Positions 16,449 to 25,873 of a stretch of DNA of 64,000 nt are shown piece by piece. The translations under genes were made by a program, and so were the position numbers. Position 1 is the first letter of the stretch. Each line of letters begins with the position of its first letter. Under the pieces are notes generated by a model, which did no database searches, was not told the origin of the DNA, and worked only from the letters and a program-made list of their open reading frames with translations. Origin of the DNA: Pseudomonadota bacterium (GTDB lineage Bacteria; Pseudomonadota; Gammaproteobacteria; Burkholderiales; Burkholderiaceae_C); assembly GCA_020161145.1 (NCBI GenBank), contig JAIUPQ010000006.1, positions 186,001 through 250,000 of the forward strand. Direction: 5' to 3'.

Positions 16449-17222
16449 ATGAGTGACACCACTGCCCCCCCCATCGTGCTCGTGCCCGCCTGCAACCGCA
16501 TGCTGGGCGAGCATCCCTTCCATATGGTCGGCAAAAAATACGCCGACGCCGTGCGGCTGGCTGGCGCCATGCCGCTGGTGGTGCCGGGCGCCGAGCCCAG
16601 CGATCTGACCGCGCTGCTGCCCCTGGTGGACGGCGTGCTGCTGACCGGCTCGCCGTCCAACGTCCATCCCAGCCACTTTGGCGAGACCGTGCACAACCCC
16701 GAGTTGCCGCTGGACGCCAGCCGCGACGCGCTGACGCTGCCGCTGATCCGCGAGGCGCTGGACCGAGGCATCCCGCTGCTGACCATCTGCCGGGGCACGC
16801 AAGAGGTCAACGTGGCGCTGGGCGGCTCGCTGCACCAGGCCGTGCACGAGGTGGCCGGCAACATGGATCACCGCTCGCCCGACGGCCAGCCGGCCGAGGT
16901 GCAGTACGGCTTTGCCCATCCGGTTCATGTCGAGCCGGGCGGTGTGCTCGACCGCGTGGTGGGCCCGGCCGACTTCCAGGTCAACTCCATTCACGGCCAG
17001 GCGGTGAACCGGCTGGCCGACGGCCTGCGCGTGGAAGCGCGCGCGCCCGACGGCGTGATCGAGGCCTTCTCGGTCAAGGACGCCCCGGGCTTCACGCTCA
17101 GCCTGCAATGGCACCCCGAGTGGCAGGCCGCCGGCAACCCCGTCTCCATGGCCATGCTGCGCGCCTTTGGCGACGCCGTGCGCGCCTACCGCGACCGCCA
17201 TCGCAAGCCTCAGCCAGCGTGA
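16449..17222 (+). CDS. puuD: Gamma-glutamyl-GABA hydrolase
   Basis: 257 residues, class I glutamine amidotransferase-like (peptidase C26) fold. The catalytic cysteine is Cys114 in LTICRGTQEVNVALGG, with His222 and Glu224 in QWHPEWQ completing the triad; NSIHGQAV near 179-186 is also typical of PuuD. It cleaves gamma-glutamyl-GABA to glutamate and GABA, the last step of the glutamylated putrescine route. It begins 3 bases after puuB, so they share a transcript. Confidence 0.92.
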   Translation: MSDTTAPPIVLVPACNRMLGEHPFHMVGKKYADAVRLAGAMPLVVPGAEPSDLTALLPLVDGVLLTGSPSNVHPSHFGETVHNPELPLDASRDALTLPLIREALDRGIPLLTICRGTQEVNVALGGSLHQAVHEVAGNMDHRSPDGQPAEVQYGFAHPVHVEPGGVLDRVVGPADFQVNSIHGQAVNRLADGLRVEARAPDGVIEAFSVKDAPGFTLSLQWHPEWQAAGNPVSMAMLRAFGDAVRAYRDRHRKPQPA

Positions 17223-17264
17223 GTTGCACCCCGCTTTGCAATCCACCGTTTCCCAAAGGCTGAT

Positions 17265-18635
17265 ATGACGACCCCTCCCAGACCCACCAATTTCAACGAA
17301 CTCGAACAGTGGCTCAACGGCCACCGCGTCACCGAGATCGAATGCCTGGCACCCGACCTCACCGGCGTGGCGCGCGGCAAGATCCTGCCGCGCGAGAAGT
17401 TCACCGAAGACCGCGGCATGCGGCTGCCCGAGGCCGTGGTGGCCATGGGCGTGACGGGCGAGTTCCCCGAAGAGGGCCCGTATTACGACGTGATCGACCC
17501 CACCGATCGCGACATGCACCTGCACCCCGATCCCACCACGGTGCGCATCGTGCCCTGGGCCACCGACCCCACGGCCCAGGTGGTGCACGACTGCTACAAC
17601 AAGGACGGCAGCCTGATTCCGTTTGCGCCGCGCTCGGTGCTGCGGCGCATCTGCGACCTCTACGACCAGGCCGGCTGGGATCCGGTGGTGGCGCCCGAGC
17701 TGGAGTTCTACCTGGTGGCCCGCAACACCGACCCCGACCAGCCGCTCAAGCCGCCCATCGGCCGCTCGGGCCGCTATGAAACCTCGCGCCAGGCCTATTC
17801 CATCGACGCGGTCAACGAGTTCGACCCGCTGTTTGAAGACATCTACGCCTACTGCGAGGCCATGGAGCTGAACGTGGACACGCTGATTCACGAAGTCGGC
17901 GCCGGGCAGATGGAGATCAACTTCTTCCACGCCCACCCGCTGAACCTGGCCGATGAGGTGTTCTTCTTCAAGCGCACCGTGCGTGAGGCCGCGCTGCGCC
18001 ACGACATGTACGCCACCTTCATGGCCAAGCCCATTGCCGGTGAGCCCGGCAGCGCCATGCACGTGCACCAGAGCGTGGTCAGCAAAGCCACGGGCAAGAA
18101 CATCTTCTCCAAGCCCGATGGCTCGCCCACCGACGAGTTCCACTGGTACATCGGCGGCCTGCAGAAGTACATCCCGGCCGCCATGGCGCTGTTTGCGCCC
18201 TACGTCAACAGCTACCGGCGCCTGACGCGCTTCGCGGCCGCGCCCATCAACATCCAGTGGGGCACCGACAACCGCACCGTGGGCATCCGCTCGCCCGTGG
18301 CCGGCCCGGCCGCACGGCGCATCGAGAACCGCGTCATCGGCGCCGACGCCAACCCCTATGTGGCACTGGCCGCCACGCTGGCCTGCGGTTACCTGGGCAT
18401 CAAGAACAAGGTGCAGCCCACGCCCGAGTGCAAGGGCGATGCCTACCTGGGCGACTACCAGTTGCCGCGCAGCCTGGGCGAAGCGCTGGAGCTGCTGCGC
18501 AACGAAAAAGACCTGGCCGAGGTCCTGGGCGAGGAGTTCGTCACCGTCTACACCGAGGTCAAGGAAATCGAATACGCCGAGTTCATGAAAGTGATCTCAC
18601 CCTGGGAGCGTGAGCACCTGCTGCTGCACGTCTGA
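17265..18635 (+). CDS. puuA: Gamma-glutamylputrescine synthetase (glutamine synthetase family)
   Basis: 456 residues. Glutamine synthetase fold with metal-binding glutamates in APELEFYLV (Glu145, Glu147) and HEVGAGQMEINF (Glu210, Glu217), the MHVHQS histidines (266, 268) and the C-terminal NRTVGIR and RIENRVIGADANPY segments for glutamate/ATP binding. The location between puuD and a putrescine aminotransferase supports PuuA over true glutamine synthetase. It joins glutamate to putrescine using ATP, the entry step of the Puu pathway. Confidence 0.9.
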   Translation: MTTPPRPTNFNELEQWLNGHRVTEIECLAPDLTGVARGKILPREKFTEDRGMRLPEAVVAMGVTGEFPEEGPYYDVIDPTDRDMHLHPDPTTVRIVPWATDPTAQVVHDCYNKDGSLIPFAPRSVLRRICDLYDQAGWDPVVAPELEFYLVARNTDPDQPLKPPIGRSGRYETSRQAYSIDAVNEFDPLFEDIYAYCEAMELNVDTLIHEVGAGQMEINFFHAHPLNLADEVFFFKRTVREAALRHDMYATFMAKPIAGEPGSAMHVHQSVVSKATGKNIFSKPDGSPTDEFHWYIGGLQKYIPAAMALFAPYVNSYRRLTRFAAAPINIQWGTDNRTVGIRSPVAGPAARRIENRVIGADANPYVALAATLACGYLGIKNKVQPTPECKGDAYLGDYQLPRSLGEALELLRNEKDLAEVLGEEFVTVYTEVKEIEYAEFMKVISPWEREHLLLHV

Positions 18636-18710
18636 CCCAACGCCGGCGCGACACACCCATTGCGCCGGCCATGGCGGGCAACCACCCTGCATAGATCGAA
18701 AGGAAAAACC

Positions 18711-20120
18711 ATGCAAAACACCGTCATCGTGGCACCGGCCACCGTGCAAAGGCGCAGCACCAAGGAGTACCAGCAGCTCGACGCAGCCCACTTCCTGCAC
18801 CCCTTCACCGACACCAAGGCGCTCAACGCCAAGGGCGTGCGCATCATCACCAAGGCCGAAGGCGTCTACATCTGGGACAGCGAAGGCCACAAGATCTTCG
18901 ACGCCATGAGCGGCCTGTGGTGCGTCAACGTGGGCTACGGCCAGCAGGCGCTGATCGACGCGGCCACGCGCCAGATGCAGGAGCTGCCGTTTTACAACGC
19001 CTTCTTCCAGACCTCCACCGTGCCGGCCATCGAGCTGTCGGCGCTGCTGGCCGAGGTGGCGCCCCCGGGCTTCAAGCACGTGTTCTACGGCTCCTCGGGC
19101 TCGGAGAGCAACGACACCGTGGTGCGCATGGTGCGCCGCTACTGGGACTTGATGGGTCAGCCCCAGCGCCACACCATCATCGGCCGCATGAACGGCTACC
19201 ACGGCTCCACCATGGCCGGCGCCTCGCTGGGCGGCATGACGTACATGCACGCCCAGGGCGGCCTGCCCATTCCCGGCGTGGCCCACATCGAGCAGCCGCA
19301 CTACTTCCTGCATGGCCAGGGCATGACCGAGGACGCCTTCGGCCTCAAGGCCGCCGGCTGGCTGGAAGAAAAAATCCTGGAGCTGGGTGCCGACAAGGTG
19401 GCCGCCTTCATCGCCGAGCCCATCCAGGGTGCCGGCGGCGTCATCGTGCCGCCCAAGACCTATTGGCCCGAGATCCAGCGCATCTGCGACAAGTACGGCA
19501 TCCTGCTGGTGTCCGACGAGGTCATCTGCGGCTTCGGCCGCACCGGCAACTGGTTTGGCTGCCAGACCGTGGGCAGCCGCCCCGACCTGATGACGTTTGC
19601 CAAGGGCGTGACCTCGGGCTACATCCCGCTGGGCGGCGTCATGGTGGGCGAGCGCGTGGCCAAGGTGCTGATCGAGCAAGGTGCCGACTTCAACCACGGC
19701 TACACCTACTCGGGCCACCCGGTGGCCTGCGCGGTGGCCATTGCCAACATCAAGCTGATCCAGAAGATGCGGCTGGTGGAGCGCGTGCGCGAGGACACCG
19801 GCCCCTACCTGGCCGAGCAGTTCCAGCAACTGCGTGAGCACCCGCTGGTGGGCGATGTGCAGACCTGCGGCCTGATGGGCGCCATCCAGTTGGTCAAGGA
19901 CAAGGCCACCAATGCCCGCTTCAGCGACGCGGCCGACATCGGCATGGTCTGCCGGGGCTACTGCTTCGATGGCGGCCTGATCATGCGCGCCGTGGGCGAC
20001 CGCATGATCATCGCCCCGCCGATGACCATGGACCATGCCCAGATCGACGAGTTGATGCGCCTGGCACGCAAGGCGCTGGACGCCACGCTGGCCGAGGTGC
20101 GCGCCAAGAACCTGAGTTGA
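18711..20120 (+). CDS. spuC: Putrescine/polyamine:pyruvate aminotransferase (SpuC-like, class III)
   Basis: 469 residues. Class III aminotransferase with YGSSGSES at 126-133, GYHGSTMAG at 162-170, Asp269 in VSDEVICGFGRTG and the PLP lysine Lys298 in TFAKGVTSGYIPLGG. The N-terminal layout (QQLDAAHFLHPFTDTKALNAKG) is that of SpuC-type putrescine:pyruvate aminotransferases. It would turn putrescine directly into 4-aminobutyraldehyde, a second route beside PuuA/PuuB. An AAGGA site precedes the chosen ATG; an upstream in-frame ATG at 18660 is less likely. Confidence 0.88.
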   Translation: MQNTVIVAPATVQRRSTKEYQQLDAAHFLHPFTDTKALNAKGVRIITKAEGVYIWDSEGHKIFDAMSGLWCVNVGYGQQALIDAATRQMQELPFYNAFFQTSTVPAIELSALLAEVAPPGFKHVFYGSSGSESNDTVVRMVRRYWDLMGQPQRHTIIGRMNGYHGSTMAGASLGGMTYMHAQGGLPIPGVAHIEQPHYFLHGQGMTEDAFGLKAAGWLEEKILELGADKVAAFIAEPIQGAGGVIVPPKTYWPEIQRICDKYGILLVSDEVICGFGRTGNWFGCQTVGSRPDLMTFAKGVTSGYIPLGGVMVGERVAKVLIEQGADFNHGYTYSGHPVACAVAIANIKLIQKMRLVERVREDTGPYLAEQFQQLREHPLVGDVQTCGLMGAIQLVKDKATNARFSDAADIGMVCRGYCFDGGLIMRAVGDRMIIAPPMTMDHAQIDELMRLARKALDATLAEVRAKNLS

Positions 20121-20128
20121 AACCCGAC

Positions 20129-20155
20129 GTGACGGGCGGCCTGGCCGTCCGTCAC
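20129..20155. other. Stem-loop between spuC and potF
   Basis: An 11-bp stem (GTGACGGGCGG at 20129-20139, CCGTCCGTCAC at 20145-20155, one G-T pair) with a 5-nt loop lies in the 95-bp gap. There is no T run, so partial termination, transcript processing or stabilisation of potF mRNA are all possible. Confidence 0.45.
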
Positions 20156-20215
20156 ATTGGGGTACGCTGCCCCGTCACCTTCCCTTTGCTTTCTCTTTCA
20201 CAAGGACGCCGTGTC

Positions 20216-21331
20216 ATGAAGTCTCGCTTGCCTGCCCTGTGTGTCTCGCTGCTGGCCACTGCCGGCGCTTTGTTGGCCGGCCCCGCTGCCGCCCAAGAGG
20301 AAGAAAAAGTCCTCAACATCTACAACTGGTCGGACTACATCGCACCCGACACGATTGCCAATTTCGAGAAGGAAACCGGCATCAAGGTGCGCTACGACAA
20401 CTTCGACAACAACGAAATCGTCCACGCCAAGCTGGTGGCCGGCAAGACGGGCTACGACATCGTCGTGCCCACCGCCAACTGGGCCAAGCTGCAGGCCGAA
20501 GGCGGCCTGCTGCGCAAGCTGGACAAGTCGCAACTGCCCAACCTCAAGCACATGGACCCGGCCGTGATGGCCCAGCTGGCCAAACTTGATCCGGGCAACC
20601 AGTACATGGCGGACTGGCTGTGGGGCTACTCCACCGTGGGCATCAACGTGGACAAGGTCAAGGCCGCGCTGGGCAGCCTGCCCATGCCCGACAACGCCTG
20701 GGATCTGATCTTCAAGCCCGAGTACATCAGCAAGCTCAAGAGCTGCGGCGTCTCGTTCCTGGACTCGCCCACCGAGGTCATTCCGGCCGCGCTGCACTAC
20801 CTGGGCAAGCCCCCCTTCAGCCGCAACACGGGTGACTACCCCGCCGCCGCCGCGCTGCTCAAGACGGTGCGCCCCTACGTGACGCTGTTCTCCTCGTCGG
20901 GCTACATCAACGACATGGCCAATGGCTCCATCTGCGTGGCGCTGGGCTGGTCGGGTGACATCAACATCGCCCGCCAGCGCGCCATCGACGGCAAGACCGG
21001 GCAGAAGATCGAGGCGCTGATTCCCAAGACCGGTGGCCTGATCTTCTTCGACGTGATGGTCATCCCGGCCGATGCCGCCCACCCCGGCAACGCGCACAAG
21101 TGGATGAACTACATCATGCGCCCCGAGGTGCATGCAGGCCTGAGCAACAAGGTCTTCTACGCCAACCCCAACAAGGACTCCAAGCCCTTCGTCAAGCCCG
21201 ACGTGGCCAACAACCCGACGGTGTTCCTGAGTGCCGGCGATCTGGCCAAGATGGTCACCTCGGACTCGGTGAACAACGACATCCGTCGCCTGATGACGCG
21301 CAGCTACACCGCGTTCAAGACCGGCCTCTGA
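20216..21331 (+). CDS. potF: Periplasmic putrescine-binding protein
   Basis: 371 residues with a signal peptide cleaved near AAA-QEE (residue 25). The mature protein opens with VLNIYNWSDYIAPDTI, the classic PotD/PotF start with polyamine-contacting Trp/Tyr/Ser/Asp residues, and continues with ETGIKVRYDNFDNNE, WGYSTVGIN, SSSGYINDMANGSICVALGWSGD (binding residues) and GLIFFDVMVIP. It captures putrescine or a related polyamine for the ABC importer encoded next. The start was chosen by the signal peptide, not by an upstream ATG. Confidence 0.92.
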   Translation: MKSRLPALCVSLLATAGALLAGPAAAQEEEKVLNIYNWSDYIAPDTIANFEKETGIKVRYDNFDNNEIVHAKLVAGKTGYDIVVPTANWAKLQAEGGLLRKLDKSQLPNLKHMDPAVMAQLAKLDPGNQYMADWLWGYSTVGINVDKVKAALGSLPMPDNAWDLIFKPEYISKLKSCGVSFLDSPTEVIPAALHYLGKPPFSRNTGDYPAAAALLKTVRPYVTLFSSSGYINDMANGSICVALGWSGDINIARQRAIDGKTGQKIEALIPKTGGLIFFDVMVIPADAAHPGNAHKWMNYIMRPEVHAGLSNKVFYANPNKDSKPFVKPDVANNPTVFLSAGDLAKMVTSDSVNNDIRRLMTRSYTAFKTGL

Positions 21332-21352
21332 CCCACCCAAGCCAACGCCATC

Positions 21353-22462
21353 ATGAGCACCACCCCAGCCGCTGCGGACAAGGCCTTTCTGCGCATTGAA
21401 GACGTGGTCAAGGACTTCGGTACGTTCCGCGCCGTCAACCACGTCAACGTCCACATCGCCAAGGGCGAGATCTTCGCGCTGCTGGGGCCGTCGGGCTGCG
21501 GCAAGAGCACACTGCTGCGGATGCTGGGTGGCTTCGAGAAGCCCACGGCGGGCCACATCACGCTGGGGGGCCAGGATCTGGCGGACATGCCGCCCTATGA
21601 GCGGCCCATCAACATGATGTTCCAGAGCTATGCGCTGTTCCCGCACATGACGGTGTGGGACAACATTGCCTTTGGTCTGCGCCGCCAGAGCCTGCCCAAG
21701 GCACAGGTGGCCGAGCGGGTGGAGGCCATGCTCAAGCTGGTGCAACTGACCAAGCTGGCCCAGCGCAAACCCCATCAGTTGTCGGGCGGCCAGCAGCAGC
21801 GCGTGGCACTGGCGCGCTCGCTGGCCAAGCAGCCACAACTGCTGCTGCTGGACGAGCCGCTGGGCGCGCTGGACAAGAAGCTGCGCGAGCAGACGCAGAT
21901 CGAGCTGGTCAACATCGTCGAGAGCGTGGGCGTGACCTGCGTCATGGTCACCCATGACCAGGAAGAGGCCATGACCATGGCCTCGCGCATCGCCGTGATG
22001 AACGAAGGCCGCTTCATCCAGGTGGGCACGCCGGGCGAGTTGTACGAGACGCCCACCAGCCGCTTCGTGGCCGACTTCATCGGCAACGTCAACATGATGG
22101 AGGGCAAGGTCATCGAGGACGAGGCCGACCACGTCGTCATCCAGAGCCCCAACTGCATCCACTGGGTGGGCCACGGCATCACCGGCGCGGTGGGCATGAC
22201 GGTGACCGTGGCACTGCGCCCCGAAAAAATCGCCCTCACCCGCGAGCAGCCCGACAGCCAGGGCTACAACTGCACCCAGGGCGCCATCAGCGAAATGAGC
22301 TACTTCGGCAGCTACACGGTCTATCACCTGAAGCTGGCCGATGGCGACATGCTCAAGGTCAGCATGGCCAACACCGAGCGCCACGCCGCCGCCTCGTTCA
22401 CCTGGGGTGACGTGGTCTGGGCTTCGTGGGACGACTCGGCCCACGTGGTGTTGACCAACTAA
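21353..22462 (+). CDS. potG: Polyamine ABC transporter ATP-binding protein
   Basis: 369 residues. Walker A GPSGCGKS at 45-52, Q-loop in MMFQSYALFPHMTVWDN, ABC signature LSGGQQQ at 143-149, Walker B LLLLDE at 163-168, H-loop in MVTHDQEEA, then a C-terminal TOBE-type regulatory domain. It powers uptake by PotH/PotI. It lies between potF and potH in the same direction with short gaps. Confidence 0.94.
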   Translation: MSTTPAAADKAFLRIEDVVKDFGTFRAVNHVNVHIAKGEIFALLGPSGCGKSTLLRMLGGFEKPTAGHITLGGQDLADMPPYERPINMMFQSYALFPHMTVWDNIAFGLRRQSLPKAQVAERVEAMLKLVQLTKLAQRKPHQLSGGQQQRVALARSLAKQPQLLLLDEPLGALDKKLREQTQIELVNIVESVGVTCVMVTHDQEEAMTMASRIAVMNEGRFIQVGTPGELYETPTSRFVADFIGNVNMMEGKVIEDEADHVVIQSPNCIHWVGHGITGAVGMTVTVALRPEKIALTREQPDSQGYNCTQGAISEMSYFGSYTVYHLKLADGDMLKVSMANTERHAAASFTWGDVVWASWDDSAHVVLTN

Positions 22463-22482
22463 CCGCCAGCGAGGTCACGCGC

Positions 22483-23415
22483 ATGAACCTCCTTCGTCGC
22501 CTCTGGGGTCCCCTCACCCGCGGACGCACCGGCGTCATCGCCCTGCCCTATCTGTGGCTGCTGGTGTTCTTCCTGCTGCCGTTCCTGATCCTGGCCAAGA
22601 TCAGCGTCTCGGAGATGGAGCTGGTCACGTTCAAGGACGTGCTCACCTACTCCGACGGCGTGCTGACCCTGGCGCTGAAGTTCGGCAACTACCTGTTCAT
22701 CGGCCAGGACGCGCTCTATTTCTCGGCCTACGTGCGCAGCGTGCAGTACGCGGCCACCACCACGCTGCTGTGCCTCTTCATCGGCTACCCGTTCGCCTAC
22801 TTCATGGCGCGCGCCAAGTCCACCACCCAGCCGCTGCTGCTGATGCTGGTGATGCTGCCGTTCTGGACCTCGTTCCTGCTGCGCGTGTATTCGTGGAAAG
22901 GCCTGCTGACCGATGGCGGCTGGGTCTGGAACGTGTTCACCGCCACCGGCATCGATCTATGGCTCTACCAGATGGGCTTGATTGCCGCGCCGGGCAAGCT
23001 GATGAACACCTCGTTCTCGCTGGTGCTGGGCATGACCTACACCTACCTGCCGTTCATGATCCTGCCGCTGTACTCCAACCTCTCCAAGATGGACACGCGG
23101 CTGCTGGAGGCGGCGGCCGACCTGGGCGCCACGCCGTGGACGGCGTTCTGGAAGATCACCGTGCCGCTGTCCAAGGCCGGCATCATCGCGGGCTCCATGC
23201 TGGTGTTCATCCCCTGCATCGGCGAGTACGTGATTCCCGAACTGCTGGGTGGCCCCGAGACGCAAATGATCGGTCGCGTCATCTGGGACGAGTTCTTCAG
23301 CAACAACGACTGGCCCATGGCCTCGGCCGTGGCGGTGGTGATGATTCTGCTCATCATCGTGCCGCTGGCCGCGTTCAACAAATACCAGGCAGAGGCCCAG
23401 GAGAAAGCGCGATGA
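22483..23415 (+). CDS. potH: Polyamine ABC transporter permease
   Basis: 310 residues with about six membrane helices. The cytoplasmic loop EAAADLGATPWTAFWKITVPLSKAGI contains the EAA motif that docks on the ATPase. The longer N-terminus compared with PotI, including the region after MELVTFKDVL, is typical of PotB/PotH. The start was placed at ATG 22483 after a GAGG site. Confidence 0.92.
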   Translation: MNLLRRLWGPLTRGRTGVIALPYLWLLVFFLLPFLILAKISVSEMELVTFKDVLTYSDGVLTLALKFGNYLFIGQDALYFSAYVRSVQYAATTTLLCLFIGYPFAYFMARAKSTTQPLLLMLVMLPFWTSFLLRVYSWKGLLTDGGWVWNVFTATGIDLWLYQMGLIAAPGKLMNTSFSLVLGMTYTYLPFMILPLYSNLSKMDTRLLEAAADLGATPWTAFWKITVPLSKAGIIAGSMLVFIPCIGEYVIPELLGGPETQMIGRVIWDEFFSNNDWPMASAVAVVMILLIIVPLAAFNKYQAEAQEKAR

Positions 23416-23440
23416 CTCCACTCCGCTTCAAGGAGGCCGT

Positions 23441-24283
23441 ATGAGCAGCCTGGCCCAGACCCTGAACCGCCACATCAGCAAGGCCTGGCTGGCCGCCGGG
23501 TTCTTCTTCCTCTACCTGCCCATCATTGCGCTGATCGTCTTCTCGTTCAACGACTCGATGTCGGCCAACGTCTGGCGCGGCTTCACGCTCAAGTGGTATG
23601 TGGCCCTGGCCAGCGACCGCGAAATCCTCGCCGGCCTGTGGCTGTCGCTGAAGGTGGCCTTCCTCACCGCCTGCGGCTCGGTGGTACTGGGCACGTTCGC
23701 CGCGCTGGCGCTGGTCAAGTACCGGCGCTTCGGTGGCCGCACCCTGTTTTCGGGCATGGTCAACGCCCCGCTGGTCATGCCCGAGGTGGTGGTGGGCCTG
23801 TCGCTGCTGCTGATGCTGGTGTCGGTGCAGCGCGCGCTGGGCTTTCCCGAGCGCGGCATGATGACCATCTGGCTGGGCCACATGCTGCTGGGCATGGCCT
23901 ACGCCACGGTGGTGGTGCAGGCCCGGCTGCTGGATTTGAACCCGCAGCTCGAAGAAGCCGCCATGGACTTGGGTGCCCGGCCGCTCCAGGTGTTCTTCCT
24001 GGTCACCCTGCCCATGATTGCGCAGGCGCTGATGTCGGCCTGGCTGCTGACCTTCACCCTCTCGCTGGACGATGTGGTGTTGTCGGCCTTCCTGTCGGGC
24101 CCGGGCTCCACCACCATGCCGCTGGTCATCTTCTCGCGCGCCCGGCTGGGGCTCAACCCCAGCGTCAACGCCGTGGCCACCGTCATCGTCGTCGTCGTCG
24201 CCGTTGGCGTCGTCGTCGCCAGCTACCTGATTGCCCGCGCCGAGCGCCGACGCCAACAGGAAATGGCCCAGGCGGGCCGCTGA
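23441..24283 (+). CDS. potI: Polyamine ABC transporter permease
   Basis: 280 residues with six membrane helices and the EAA loop EEAAMDLGARPLQVFFLVTLP; FSFNDS near residue 35 and SLDDVVLSAFLSGPGSTTMPL match PotC/PotI. A GGAGG site precedes the ATG. It completes the PotFGHI importer. Confidence 0.92.
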   Translation: MSSLAQTLNRHISKAWLAAGFFFLYLPIIALIVFSFNDSMSANVWRGFTLKWYVALASDREILAGLWLSLKVAFLTACGSVVLGTFAALALVKYRRFGGRTLFSGMVNAPLVMPEVVVGLSLLLMLVSVQRALGFPERGMMTIWLGHMLLGMAYATVVVQARLLDLNPQLEEAAMDLGARPLQVFFLVTLPMIAQALMSAWLLTFTLSLDDVVLSAFLSGPGSTTMPLVIFSRARLGLNPSVNAVATVIVVVVAVGVVVASYLIARAERRRQQEMAQAGR

Positions 24284-24337
24284 CCCCTTCCCCAAAGCAA
24301 GCGTAAAGACCAAGCGTAGAGAAAGAGAGAGTGTTTT

Positions 24338-25708
24338 ATGTCCTCGATGTTGCGCCCCACCCTGCTCGCCCTGGCCGTGCTGGCTGCGTTTCCCGCAGCC
24401 GCCCAGAGCAACCAGGAACTGCTTGACGAACTGCGTGCCCTCAAGGCCCGCGTGGCCGAGCTTGAAAAGAAAGTCCAGGCCGCGCCCGCCGCAGCCCCCG
24501 AGCCGCAAGCCCAGTGGGGCATGACGCCCGATCAGGCGGCCGAGCTCTCGCGCGTGACCGCCAAGGCCGAGGCCACCCAGGACGGGCTGGAGGCCCAGGG
24601 CCTGCTGGGCCTGAAGATCAGCGGCTACATCGAGCCGGCCTACATCTACAACCAGCGCCAGAACCGGGCCGGCTTCCAGTTCCTCAACCAGCAGTCGGAT
24701 GGTTACTCGTACGACACCTCCTACATCGGTGCGGCGGTGATCGACTTCACCAAGGAAACCGAAGGCGGCACCATCTGGAAGCTGACCCTCTCGCCCAACC
24801 GCGGCGCGGGCGCCGCCATCGACGGCGCCTCCATCGTCCAGGAGGCCAGCGTCACCATCCCGCTGGAAGGCGGCATGCAACTGATTGCCGGCCAGGTACC
24901 CGACTGGTCGGGCTACGAATACCAGCAACCCACGCTCAACCCCTTCACCACCCACAACCTGCTGTACGACTTCACGCTGCCCCTGGCCTACACGGGCGTC
25001 GGGCTGATCATGCCGGCCGGCAACTGGACCTGGAAGGCCATGGTGGCCAACGTCAACGGCACCATTTACGCCGCCAACCAGCGGGCGCCAGCCCTGGTCT
25101 TCCGGGGCGACTACGAGCTCAGCGAGTTCTCGGGCTTTGGCGTGGCTGGCCTCGTGGGCAACACCGCCAACTACAACACCGGCAGCGCCACGCTGTCCAC
25201 GCTGCTGGAGGTTGACGGCTACTACACCCGGGGTGACTGGACGCTGCAAGGCCAGCTCTCCTACGGCCAGCAGAAAGACGGCGCCATCACGCCGGACGCC
25301 AACGGCAACTGGCGCAAGTCGCAGTGGTTCGGCGTCTCGGGCACTGCGGGCTACATGTTCAACCCCCGCCTGCAAGGCCTGGTGCGCGCCGACTACATCG
25401 TCAACAACAAAAATGGCGGTGGCCTCTTTGGCTACAACGGCTACACCACACAGGACGAAGCCGGCGTCTGGACCTATGGCAACGACGACCGCAACGGCCT
25501 GGGCCCCGATCTGAATGGCGACCTCAACCGCGGCGCCAACCGCTACGCCCTCACCCTGGGCATGAAGTACCTGCTGCGCACGGACACCACGCTGAAGTTC
25601 GAGTACCGGCTTGATGGCGCCAGCCGCCCCGTGTTCCTCGACGCCAAGAGCGGCGAGTACGCGCGCACCAACAACATGCTGGCGGCTTCGGTGGTGGTGG
25701 CCTTCTAG
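24338..25708 (+). CDS. DUF3138-like outer-membrane beta-barrel protein
   Basis: 456 residues. Signal peptide cleaved near AAA-QSN (residue 22), then a short coiled-coil segment ELLDELRALKARVAELEKKV (trimerisation-like), a proline/alanine linker, and a long body of alternating amphipathic strands rich in Tyr, Gly and Asn, ending in a terminal Phe (VVVAF), the usual signal for outer-membrane insertion. The layout fits the DUF3138 family found in Burkholderiales. Its place between the importer and puuC suggests it lets polyamines or related amines through the outer membrane; this role is an inference. Confidence 0.75.
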   Translation: MSSMLRPTLLALAVLAAFPAAAQSNQELLDELRALKARVAELEKKVQAAPAAAPEPQAQWGMTPDQAAELSRVTAKAEATQDGLEAQGLLGLKISGYIEPAYIYNQRQNRAGFQFLNQQSDGYSYDTSYIGAAVIDFTKETEGGTIWKLTLSPNRGAGAAIDGASIVQEASVTIPLEGGMQLIAGQVPDWSGYEYQQPTLNPFTTHNLLYDFTLPLAYTGVGLIMPAGNWTWKAMVANVNGTIYAANQRAPALVFRGDYELSEFSGFGVAGLVGNTANYNTGSATLSTLLEVDGYYTRGDWTLQGQLSYGQQKDGAITPDANGNWRKSQWFGVSGTAGYMFNPRLQGLVRADYIVNNKNGGGLFGYNGYTTQDEAGVWTYGNDDRNGLGPDLNGDLNRGANRYALTLGMKYLLRTDTTLKFEYRLDGASRPVFLDAKSGEYARTNNMLAASVVVAF

Positions 25709-25719
25709 ATAAGACCACC

Positions 25720-25791
25720 CCCTACGCGATCACAGATCGCGCCCCCTCAAGGGGGCACTGCCAGTGGACCGGCTAAGCCGGATCCACGGCA
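25720..25791. repeat. Cluster of three palindromes (REP/BIME-like intergenic element)
   Basis: Three consecutive hairpins follow the DUF3138 gene: CGCGATC/GATCGCG (25725-25741), GCCCCC/GGGGGC (25741-25756) and a larger one with arms TGCC-GTGGA-CCGGCT and AGCCGG-TCCAC-GGCA (25759-25791, with single-base bulges). No T run follows. The structure is like repetitive extragenic palindromes and could limit read-through or protect the 3' end. Confidence 0.55.
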
Positions 25792-25873
25792 GTTGCTGGG
25801 TTGGCACAGTGGTGGGCATCACGTTTTATTCTTTGGCCGCGCCGCGCGGCCTCTGTTCTTTGGAGGATCTGAT

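Noticed and set aside
14820-18143. An open frame of over 1100 codons on the minus strand across the puu genes
   Set aside because: Its translation is low-complexity, rich in His/Gln/Arg/Gly, and antisense to four well-supported genes; in very GC-rich DNA such long open shadows are expected.
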